A DNA stretch of 12,009 nucleotides from an uncultured Candidatus Saccharibacteria bacterium. GTDB taxonomy: Bacteria; Patescibacteriota; Saccharimonadia; Saccharimonadales; Saccharimonadaceae. The stretch spans positions 1 to 12,009 of the forward strand of contig CAPFSK010000012.1 in the NCBI GenBank assembly GCA_948614045.1. Direction: 5' to 3'. The number at the start of each line of letters is the position of its first letter. Position 1 is the stretch's first letter. The position numbers were made by a program, and so were the translations under genes. Below are positions 6,838-12,009 of this stretch, one piece after another. The notes under the pieces were generated by a model, which saw nothing but the letters and a program-made list of their open reading frames with translations, made no database searches and was not told the DNA's origin.

Positions 6838-8430
6838 CTATTTCAAGCTCTTTACAAACTCCCGAAACAGCGGATGCACATCCAGCGGTCGCGATTTAAA
6901 CTCTGGGTGCGCCTGTGTCGCCACGAAAAACTTACACTCTGGCGCTTCGACAAATTCCACCAGTTTCCCATCTGGGCTCGTCCCACTTACGATCAGCCCA
7001 CCTTTCTCAACCTCCAACAAATACTTTTGATTCACCTCATACCGATGCCGATGTCGCTCAACCACTTCATCCTTACCGTACACCCCCTGCGTCTTGCTCC
7101 CCTCTTTCAATTTCGCCACATAGTCCCCCAACCGCATCGTTCCTCCGGTTGACTCTTTACCGCGCTGGCCCTCCATAATATATATTACGTTCTCCCCCTC
7201 TTTCGCGCCAAACTCCTCACTCCCAGCACTCTTCAAGCCGCCTCTCCTAGCCGCCGCTACTACCGCGCATTGCATCCCCAGACACAGCCCGAGATACGGC
7301 TTCCCTGTCTCTAACGCATACTCCGCCGCCTTGATCTTCCCCTCGACTCCGCGCGTCCCAAAACCACCTGGCACGACCAGCCCATCAACTCGCGCAAAAT
7401 CTTTCCCCGTCGCTTCCTCCGCATTAATCCACTCTATCTCAATATTCACCTTGTTCCACGCTGCCGCCGCTTTCAACGCTTCCGTCACACAAATATACGC
7501 ATCATCATTCCCGACATATTTCGCCACCAGCCCCACACGTACCGTCTTCGCCCATTCTTTCCCTCTAAGCCGCGAAAACTCTTTCCACTTGCTCATATCT
7601 GGGTCGCTGTCATCACCTACAAACCGATTCAAAATTTCCAACACCCCCGACTTCAAAACATTAAACGGCACATCGTATACTGACTCAATATCCGGCAAGT
7701 TCAGCACTGCCTCTTTATCAATCCCCGAAAACGCCGCAATTTTCTCACAAATCGCCCGCGGCGCCGGTCGCTCCGTCCGACACACCACTACATCCGGAAT
7801 AATCCCAAACCCCCTGAGGTCTTTCAACGCATTCTGCGCCGGCTTCGTCTTTAATTCCTTCGACGTGTTAATCCACGGCACATACACCACATGCACATAG
7901 AGACAATTCCCCCTCCCCACTCGATTCGCAAACAGGCGAATCGCTTCGATGAAGCTCAGACCTTCGTAATCCCCTACCGTTCCCCCGATCTCCACAATGT
8001 GAATATCCGACCCCTCCGCCGCCTTCTCGATTTTCTCCTGCACCAGATCCGTAAAATGCGGCACCATCTGCACCGTTTTTCCGTGGAATCCCCCGCTCCG
8101 TTCTTTATCAATTAATTCCTGATACAACGCCCCCGACAGCACGCTCGAATATTTCGAAGTCTCGAAATCCAAAAATCTTTCATAATGTCCAAGGTCAAGA
8201 TCCGTCTCCTTCCCATCATGCGTCACGAAGCATTCCCCATGCTCCACCGGGTTCAGCAGCCCTGCATCGACATTTAAATACGGGTCACATTTCTGTATCG
8301 AAACCTTATAACCCTTCGCTTTCAAGATCGCCCCAATCGACGCCGCCGTAATTCCCTTCCCGACCCCCGACAACACACCGCCAGTCACAAAGATATATTT
8401 ACAACTCTTTTCTGTATTTTTATTTCGCAT
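6838..8430 (-). CDS. pyrG: CTP synthase (glutamine hydrolysing)
   Basis: This enzyme converts UTP to CTP using ATP and glutamine, the last step of de novo pyrimidine nucleotide synthesis. From the ATG at 8430 it is 530 aa, a normal length. The N-terminal synthetase domain opens with the P-loop-like GGVLSGVGKG (17-26) and includes HGECFVTHDGKETDLDLGHY. The C-terminal class I glutamine amidotransferase domain has the nucleophile Cys383 in GLCLGMQ and His508/Glu510 in AHPE, with RHRHRYEVN at 459-467. The region normally reading DPYLNVDPGTMSPFQHGE is DPYLNVDAGLLNPVEHGE, a mild divergence. The frame is open upstream to 8544, but a consensus AAAGGAGGT lies seven bases before 8430, and the extra 38 residues do not match the family. 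Its TAG is directly followed by the ATG of the metallopeptidase gene. Confidence 0.97.
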   Translation of the reverse strand: MRNKNTEKSCKYIFVTGGVLSGVGKGITAASIGAILKAKGYKVSIQKCDPYLNVDAGLLNPVEHGECFVTHDGKETDLDLGHYERFLDFETSKYSSVLSGALYQELIDKERSGGFHGKTVQMVPHFTDLVQEKIEKAAEGSDIHIVEIGGTVGDYEGLSFIEAIRLFANRVGRGNCLYVHVVYVPWINTSKELKTKPAQNALKDLRGFGIIPDVVVCRTERPAPRAICEKIAAFSGIDKEAVLNLPDIESVYDVPFNVLKSGVLEILNRFVGDDSDPDMSKWKEFSRLRGKEWAKTVRVGLVAKYVGNDDAYICVTEALKAAAAWNKVNIEIEWINAEEATGKDFARVDGLVVPGGFGTRGVEGKIKAAEYALETGKPYLGLCLGMQCAVVAAARRGGLKSAGSEEFGAKEGENVIYIMEGQRGKESTGGTMRLGDYVAKLKEGSKTQGVYGKDEVVERHRHRYEVNQKYLLEVEKGGLIVSGTSPDGKLVEFVEAPECKFFVATQAHPEFKSRPLDVHPLFREFVKSLK

Positions 8431-8469
8431 GTGGTACCTCCTTTTCCCACCCACATTGTTCTTATTTTT

Positions 8470-8478
8470 ATCATAGCA
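8470..8478 (-). promoter_or_regulatory. Extended -10 promoter of pyrG
   Basis: On the minus strand TGCTATGAT (TATGAT at 8475-8470) lies about 40 bases before the pyrG ATG. That leaves a leader of about 33 bases that includes the GGAGG ribosome site. No convincing -35 was found. The start at 8430 fits this promoter; a start at 8544 would lie upstream of it. Confidence 0.5.
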
Positions 8479-8531
8479 CAAGCCAATTCCTCCGCCCACT
8501 CTAGTAATTTCCCGTTTTACCTCTCTCATAA

Positions 8532-8560
8532 TTGACTGAATCATAAGTTAATGATAAAAT
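8532..8560 (+). promoter_or_regulatory. Strong sigma70-type promoter of the 351-aa gene
   Basis: TTGACT (8532-8537) and TAAAAT (8555-8560) are separated by exactly 17 bases, with TG one base before the -10. Predicted transcription start is near 8567, giving a leader of about 54 bases. The promoter runs divergently from pyrG. Confidence 0.7.
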
Positions 8561-8576
8561 AAACACATTGCATGCT

Positions 8577-8596
8577 AACAACAACTACGTGTTGTT
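8577..8596 (+). promoter_or_regulatory. Leader hairpin upstream of the 351-aa gene
   Basis: AACAACA (8577-8583) pairs with TGTTGTT (8590-8596) around the loop ACTACG, followed by the AT-rich run ATTTTTATT and then the AAAGGAGGG ribosome site. The stem is A/T-rich and weak for an intrinsic terminator. It could be an operator (palindrome), an mRNA-stabilising 5' hairpin or an attenuator. Confidence 0.5.
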
Positions 8597-8620
8597 ATTT
8601 TTATTAAAGGAGGGACTAGC

Positions 8621-9676
8621 ATGAGTAACCTTAATAAACCATTCAACGAAAATGGACCTATAGTAATCCCAGAAAAAGATTTTAAAATCTACCAGTCTGA
8701 GCGAAAACATTATCAAAGCATACATCAAGCCATCATTGATTGGATTATACGACCAATCAATAACGACAACGTACGCCGTCTCTGCCTTCGTGATATACTT
8801 AGGCAAAACTACAATCACAGCTGCGGCTATCACAATATGGACGGATGCTACGTCGCTCTCCTGCGCCTCGATGACCTCGGTGGAATCTACCAAGCCCTAT
8901 GCGACTCCGAAAAACATCGCAACGAATTCATTGAAGAAGCGATATATAATATCGAACACCACCTCGTCCCCGACTCAAACAGTCGAGACACAACTGATCT
9001 CCTTGAGCTTCTCATTGTTCTTCAAAACGATTTTAAAATCTCCAAAATTAATGCAGAACAACTTTGGCAACTGCACTCCATTAACCAGCCAAAAGACCCA
9101 TTAACGCGCGCTTGGGATGATTTCAAATTCTGCCAACGCGGAATGTGCCTCTGGATTAATGATGCGCATACTCCATCACACTTCTATGCTGAAATTCAAA
9201 AACGCTGCATAGCCGCCATCATTGACTGTATTAATGATTGTCAGGACATTATGCGACAACGAGGCAATGTTTTCAGTATTCAAAAACCTTTCGACCCCAA
9301 TTTAATCGGTTATCTTGATCCGCCGTCAACTCCAGAGGAATTCCTTATTCGTCTTTGCCAAACCATCGCCAGGCTCAATACATCTAAGCCCAGCGAATAT
9401 TGCATCGATGTCTTAGAGAATCATCTTGACACCAATATTCGGTACCTTCCAACCGAACGCGTTCCGAAAATACTTATGAGCCTCAATAATACCGATCTTT
9501 CTTGCCGTTGCCTTGAACGCCATATCGCTCTCATTCCGGACAAAGAAATCATCAAATACTGGTCATCCGACAAATTTTTCCTCTACTGGGCTCGCGGCGT
9601 CATTACGTTGCATCGCCCCGACCGACAAGACTGCATAGCTAAAATTGACTCATGTTTACTGAACAAAACCGATTAA
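8621..9676 (+). CDS. Unrecognised Cys-rich cytoplasmic protein, 351 aa
   Basis: I do not recognise this protein. It is probably all-helical and soluble, with no signal peptide or membrane segment. It carries 15 Cys and many His, some clustered as HSCGYHNMDGC (66-76), CQRGMC (171-176), CIAAIIDCINDC (196-207) and CRC (295-297). These could bind metal or be ordinary reduced Cys. The start is firm: AAAGGAGGG lies before ATG 8621, downstream of a near-consensus promoter. It is a single-gene unit, transcribed away from pyrG and closed by a G/C-rich terminator. Base use lacks the G-rich coding-strand bias of argS and pyrG, and the gene sits between pyrG and a tRNA gene, so it may have been acquired. 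No function is proposed. Confidence 0.85.
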   Translation: MSNLNKPFNENGPIVIPEKDFKIYQSERKHYQSIHQAIIDWIIRPINNDNVRRLCLRDILRQNYNHSCGYHNMDGCYVALLRLDDLGGIYQALCDSEKHRNEFIEEAIYNIEHHLVPDSNSRDTTDLLELLIVLQNDFKISKINAEQLWQLHSINQPKDPLTRAWDDFKFCQRGMCLWINDAHTPSHFYAEIQKRCIAAIIDCINDCQDIMRQRGNVFSIQKPFDPNLIGYLDPPSTPEEFLIRLCQTIARLNTSKPSEYCIDVLENHLDTNIRYLPTERVPKILMSLNNTDLSCRCLERHIALIPDKEIIKYWSSDKFFLYWARGVITLHRPDRQDCIAKIDSCLLNKTD

Positions 9677-9710
9677 TAACTTCATAGGCCCATTTCCTGC
9701 ACCTTGAATT

Positions 9711-9743
9711 CACCCCGCCGCCCAAAGCGACGGGGTGTTTTCT
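9711..9743 (+). terminator. Intrinsic terminator of the 351-aa gene
   Basis: CACCCCG (9711-9717) pairs with CGGGGTG (9731-9737), with an inner CGC/GCG extension around CCAAA, followed by TTTTCT. It lies 35 bp past the stop codon. Confidence 0.85.
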
Positions 9744-9771
9744 ATGCAAGCTATTCTTATCCATACTTTCG

Positions 9772-9780
9772 TGTTATAAT
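9772..9780 (+). promoter_or_regulatory. Extended -10 promoter of tRNA-Ser
   Basis: TGTTATAAT (TATAAT at 9775-9780) places the start about three bases before the tRNA 5' end at 9790. No good -35 was seen. Confidence 0.6.
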
Positions 9781-9789
9781 CACAACAGT

Positions 9790-9879
9790 GGAAGTGTGGC
9801 CGAGTGGTTGAAGGCGCACGCTTGGAAAGCGTGTAAAGGTTCACGCCTTTCGCAGGTTCGAATCCTGTCGCTTCCGCCA
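9790..9879 (+). tRNA. tRNA-Ser (anticodon GGA)
   Basis: The acceptor arms GGAAGTG and CGCTTCC pair, with discriminator G and an encoded CCA (9877-9879). The anticodon stem CACGC/GCGTG encloses the loop TTGGAAA, giving anticodon GGA for UCC/UCU serine codons. A long variable arm (AAAGG...CCTTT type) marks a class II tRNA, and the T arm is GCAGG-TTCGAAT-CCTGT. At 90 bases it is a normal tRNA-Ser length. Confidence 0.96.
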
Positions 9880-9917
9880 AATAAAAATAAACCTAGTAGG
9901 GATTCTTTTTATTTGGC
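9876..9917. repeat. Inverted repeat starting in the tRNA-Ser 3' end
   Basis: GCCAAATAAAAA (9876-9887, beginning at the tRNA discriminator and CCA) is perfectly complementary to TTTTTATTTGGC (9906-9917). It could serve as the tRNA terminator. On the minus strand the similarity to the tRNA tail continues beyond the stem: GGTTCG...TATCGCTT (from about 9944 down to 9921) resembles GGTTCGAATCCTGTCGCTT of the tRNA. Confidence 0.6.
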
Positions 9918-9970
9918 TTCAAGCGATAGAACACGAACCGAAGGTTCGTAGCGAGGAGGAGCGTGAGGAA

Positions 9971-9997
9971 AATCCAGAATTTATTCTGGATTTTTTT
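9971..9997 (+). terminator. Intrinsic terminator-like hairpin
   Basis: AATCCAGAAT (9971-9980) pairs perfectly with ATTCTGGATT (9983-9992), running into seven T. This is a textbook terminator on the plus strand, 90 bp past the tRNA; it probably ends the tRNA transcript or that of an unseen RNA. Confidence 0.75.
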
Positions 9998-10134
9998 GAA
10001 CCGACAACGAGCACTGAGGGAGCGGAGCGAGCGAAGTTTCCTATCGCCATCCATACCGAAACAAAGCTCATTGGGTAGCAATTTACTGCGTAAATCGCGT
10101 TATCCTGTCGCCACATCCTCTACTCTAAAAAGTT

Positions 10135-10161
10135 AAAGCCGCTCTACAATAGAGCGGCTTT
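10135..10161 (-). terminator. Terminator of the secreted-protein gene
   Basis: A 12-bp perfect stem, AAAGCCGCTCTA with TAGAGCGGCTTT and a three-base loop, lies past the stop at 10206. On the minus strand it is followed by AACTTTTTA, so it fits termination of that gene. On the plus strand the T run is short. Confidence 0.75.
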
Positions 10162-10205
10162 CCTTGTGGTTAACAAACCACAATCTATATTAAAGGGGGT
10201 CTTTA

Positions 10206-11498
10206 TTATTTTATCTTAATTTTCACGACGACTTTCACTCTAATCAGAGTGTTCTTGCTGGTATACCCTTTAGCAATCGCCGTAATTTTCACAGTTTTAC
10301 CTTTACCAGCCTTCTTTGCCTTCACTACGCCATTCTTGCTAACAGTAGCGTATTTACAATTGCTGGATTTCCAGGTAACCTTCTTGTTCTTAACATTCGC
10401 CATGTCGCACCGCACTTTCAGCTTTACTTTTTTGCCGACTTTCAATGTTTTCGGTGCATTCGTAATAGTGATCTGATACACCTTAACCGGCTTCAGTATC
10501 TGTGGCTTCTGCGGTTTCACCGGCTTTAAAGGCTCTATCGGTCTCAACGGTCTCTCTATCCATTCCGGATATGTTGGCCGTATCGGTCGTATCGGCTGTA
10601 TCGGCTGCACCGGCCACACTGGCCGAACTGCACCCGGAGTACTTGGCTGCGTCGAATCTCCCCCATTATTATTCGACCCTGAGCCAGACGTTCCGTCATC
10701 AGGTTTTGTCGTCTCACCCGGTTTCTCTTCCGGCTTAGTTGAATCGCCAGTCCCCTGATTACCAGAGTCTCCCGGTTTTTCAGTCTCGCCCGGCTCGGTT
10801 GTCCCACCAGGATTTTCATCCGGCTTCCCGATATCGCCAGGCTTTTCTTCCGGTTTTTCCGTTCCATCAGGCTTCTCAGTCTCTTCCGGTTTTTCCGTCT
10901 CAATCTTCGGGATTACTTCATTCTGAGTGTATCCGCACCAACAGGAACGATTCTTTAATCCATCCTTCTCGGTCGTCGCTTCTTCAATAACTGACCACTC
11001 ACTAAAATCGTGAGTTCCACGACTATCCGATCCGGCTTCCGGACAATTCTCCACTCCGCATACACAAACAAGCCAATGCGAAGCCTCGTCCCAAGCATAG
11101 CGCTCCCAAGAATGAATCACGAGCTTCGGAATCACTTCTTCCTGAGTGTATCCACACCAACAGGAGCGATTTCTCAACCCTTCTTCGTCAACCGTGGGCT
11201 CTTTGATAACCCACCACTTGTCAAACGTATGGGCACCTCTACTGCCTCCGCCAGCCTGTGGACAATCCTCAACCCCGCACTTGCATATCAATAAATGCGA
11301 AGTCTCATCCCAAGCATAGCGTACCCAATAATGTTCCTCAGGCTCAGCAGCATCACTGGCATTTTCAGTAGCATCATCAAGCATAATCACATCATCCGTG
11401 ACCTTGCTTTCTGCTGCCAATACCGAACCAGTCGGCATTAAGCCCACCATCAAAGACAAGATTAACATAGTTGCTAAAAATTTCGCATGTTTTAACAT
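10206..11498 (-). CDS. Secreted protein: two Cys-rich repeats, Pro-rich linker, Ig-like (Big_2-type) domain
   Basis: From the ATG at 11498 the protein has 430 aa. A signal peptide (1-29) likely ends at VLAA before ES. Two tandem repeats of about 70 aa (about 56-126 and 128-198) share YAWDE-SH, CxCGVExCP, W-VI-E and NRSCWCGYTQ-EVIPK. Each holds five Cys, perhaps for metal or disulfides; the second half resembles the HTF-W-V...CGYTE-EVIPK repeats common in gut Firmicutes surface proteins. Next comes a long linker rich in EKPE, KPGD and RPIRPI (about 200-336), then an Ig-like domain (about 341-424; APKTLKVGKKVKLK, VTWKSSNCKYATVSKNGVVKA) and a very basic tail (KVVVKIKIK). No LPxTG or membrane anchor is seen, so the tail may bind the surface electrostatically. 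The frame opens upstream to 11525, but AAGGAGG eight bases before 11498 fixes the start. Style and base use suggest transfer from Firmicutes. Confidence 0.85.
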   Translation of the reverse strand: MLKHAKFLATMLILSLMVGLMPTGSVLAAESKVTDDVIMLDDATENASDAAEPEEHYWVRYAWDETSHLLICKCGVEDCPQAGGGSRGAHTFDKWWVIKEPTVDEEGLRNRSCWCGYTQEEVIPKLVIHSWERYAWDEASHWLVCVCGVENCPEAGSDSRGTHDFSEWSVIEEATTEKDGLKNRSCWCGYTQNEVIPKIETEKPEETEKPDGTEKPEEKPGDIGKPDENPGGTTEPGETEKPGDSGNQGTGDSTKPEEKPGETTKPDDGTSGSGSNNNGGDSTQPSTPGAVRPVWPVQPIQPIRPIRPTYPEWIERPLRPIEPLKPVKPQKPQILKPVKVYQITITNAPKTLKVGKKVKLKVRCDMANVKNKKVTWKSSNCKYATVSKNGVVKAKKAGKGKTVKITAIAKGYTSKNTLIRVKVVVKIKIK

Positions 11499-11628
11499 AC
11501 TTTCGACCTCCTTTTTAATGTTCATGGCTAACCAAAGCCAACAATTTACTCTCCTAAGAGAGCAGGTTACAATGCCAGACCCCCTGGCAATATCTGTAAT
11601 CCTATGGCGTTATCGCCATAACGGTTAC
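11499..11628 (-). promoter_or_regulatory. Long structured 5' leader of the secreted-protein gene
   Basis: The roughly 130-base leader holds four successive hairpins in transcript order: TATGGCG-ATAA-CGCCATA (11620-11603), extended by outer GTAA/TTAC pairing; TGCCAG-GGGGT-CTGGCA (about 11590-11574); CTCTC-TTAG-GAGAG; and GGCT-TTGGTT-AGCC just before the ribosome site. I do not recognise it as a known riboswitch class. It could be a regulatory leader or an mRNA-stabilising structure. Confidence 0.45.
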
Positions 11629-11634
11629 GTCTTC

Positions 11635-11663
11635 ATTGTAGCACACATTACTAATTTTGTCAA
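11635..11663 (-). promoter_or_regulatory. Near-consensus sigma70 promoter of the secreted-protein gene
   Basis: On the minus strand TTGACA (11663-11658), 17 bases, then TACAAT (11640-11635). This is the best promoter in the window and implies high expression, with a transcription start near 11628. Confidence 0.85.
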
Positions 11664-11722
11664 TACCTAAGATACATTTCTTTACTAACGCCCAAACATC
11701 TTAAATAATAGATATAACTCCT

Positions 11723-11967
11723 CCGGCGCCACCACCATAGTACAGTTACCATTGGCTTTTGTCCGTAGTGGGTATGTCTACTCAGATAAAGGCAGCGTGA
11801 GCGATATGAATAGAGAAGGTGATGTTTGGTCACGCACAGCTACATCATACACTAAAGCCTATGGGCTATTTTTGCATATCACCAATACTAATCCCTCAGA
11901 AAGCGACATGAATCACCGCTATCTCGGTTTCTCCCTCCGCTGCCGTACTTCCGCTTTCCTCCATTAG
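11723..11967 (+). pseudogene. Silent surface-domain cassette C3
   Basis: The fragment reads GATTIVQLPLAFVRSGYV, a variable interior (EGDVWSRTATSYTKAYGLFL, NTNPSESDMNHRY), then LGFSLRCRTSAFLH and a TAG at 11965-11967. Bases 11726-11768 are identical to the 5' blocks of C1 and C2. As with those, the frame upstream lacks any start codon or ribosome site. Homology to C2 ends after CGCTGCCGTAC (11948). Its stop overlaps that of inverted cassette C5 on the other strand. The domain pattern (W-S-R-T, AY, G-F-x-L-R-C) is intact, so it could function if recombined into a complete gene. Confidence 0.65.
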
Positions 11968-12009
11968 GCACTACCTGGGTAGAGGCAGCGGAGGGGGAGA
12001 CCGATGCAC
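11964..12009 (-). pseudogene. Inverted cassette C5, 3' end only (runs out of the window)
   Basis: On the minus strand the visible end reads CIGLPLRCLYPGSA and a TAA at 11966-11964, followed by GGAGGAAA. The end LYPGSA-stop and the following bases match C4. The rest lies beyond the window, so it could be a silent cassette or the C-terminus of a complete, expressed gene. Confidence 0.55.

Larger units (their letters stand above)
9880..10205. other. Gene-poor, hairpin-rich spacer behind tRNA-Ser
   Basis: I see no credible gene here; the short minus-strand frames have no ribosome site and no family resemblance. It holds a series of hairpins: the inverted tRNA-tail repeat; ACGAACC-GAA-GGTTCGT (9934-9950); a terminator at 9971-9997; ATTTAC-TGC-GTAAAT (10081-10095); a G/C-rich hairpin at 10135-10161; and TTGTGGTT-AACA-AACCACAA (10164-10183). 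GTTTCCTATCGCC (around 10036) and TTATCCTGTCGCC (around 10100) each resemble the tRNA-Ser AATCCTGTCGCTTCC tail. The region may be an old integration site or a decayed tRNA cluster. Confidence 0.5.

Noticed and set aside
8431..8544. Longer N-terminus of pyrG
   Set aside because: A consensus ribosome site precedes 8430, a probable promoter lies inside the extension, and the extra residues do not fit the family.
8585..8893. Minus-strand 102-aa open frame
   Set aside because: It is antisense to the 351-aa gene, covering its promoter-proximal part, and has no ribosome site.
9893..10116. Two minus-strand open frames of 62 and 65 aa behind the tRNA
   Set aside because: They overlap each other and several hairpins, have no ribosome site and no domain-like character.
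11499..11525. Nine-residue extension of the secreted protein
   Set aside because: The AAGGAGG ribosome site lies inside it, and a signal peptide starts properly at 11498.
11499..11628. c-di-GMP or other known riboswitch in the leader
   Set aside because: I could not match conserved motifs of any class; only simple hairpins are visible.
1..12009. Diversity-generating retroelement as source of the cassette variation
   Set aside because: The variable interiors resemble DGR targets (C-type-lectin-like C-terminus), but no reverse transcriptase or adenine-specific template pattern is seen; copies differ by all base types and by length.

Overview
The window most resembles a small-genome Patescibacteria chromosome, probably a Saccharibacteria (TM7) relative. 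This is inference from gene style only: compact minus-strand operons, standard stop-codon use (UGA reads as stop at gene ends), several extended -10 promoters (TGnTATAAT-like), and start-less gene fragments resembling the C-terminal 'FVRSG...WSxT...GFPLRC' domain of Fibrobacter-major-paralogous/FISUMP-type surface proteins, which are common in that phylum. No rRNA or other decisive marker is present.

Layout. Positions 1-223 hold a start-less surface-domain cassette (C1), followed by a 179-bp hairpin repeat (copy A, 312-490). Then come minus-strand argS (527-2242) and a minus-strand pair encoding a DUF4097-like lipoprotein (2295-3122) and a LiaF-like membrane protein (3122-3805). A 9-bp poly-G tract lies at the expected -35 position of that pair's promoter. 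A second cassette (C2, 3894-4113), an orphan CdiA-type PD-(D/E)xK nuclease gene (4187-4582, minus) and a degenerate inverted cassette (C4, 4642-4850, minus) follow. Next is copy B of the hairpin repeat (4950-5128). A minus-strand operon reads pyrG (start 8430) -> HExxH metallopeptidase -> 99-aa protein. The metallopeptidase reading frame is broken at an 8-G tract. Divergent from pyrG is an unrecognised Cys-rich 351-aa protein (8621-9676), then tRNA-Ser(GGA) with a hairpin-rich, tRNA-tail-like region behind it. A minus-strand secreted protein (two Cys-rich repeats, a long Pro-rich linker, an Ig-like domain) follows, with a structured 5' leader. The window ends in two tail-to-tail cassettes (C3 plus, C5 minus).

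The most notable signal is the set of five dispersed cassettes. Three share an identical 43-bp 5' block and the same GFxLRC-coding 3' block around completely different interiors. None has a plausible start signal. They look like silent donors for recombination into an expressed surface-protein gene elsewhere. Two homopolymeric G tracts, one in a promoter and one in a coding region, suggest a second layer of phase variation. The two hairpin repeats are identical across the interior and each lies behind a minus-strand operon next to a cassette, so they may be a mobile element, a transcription-ending structure, or a recombination partner.

The housekeeping genes (argS, pyrG) are routine. The nuclease, the 351-aa gene and the secreted protein lack the G-rich coding-strand bias of the operon genes and may have been acquired.
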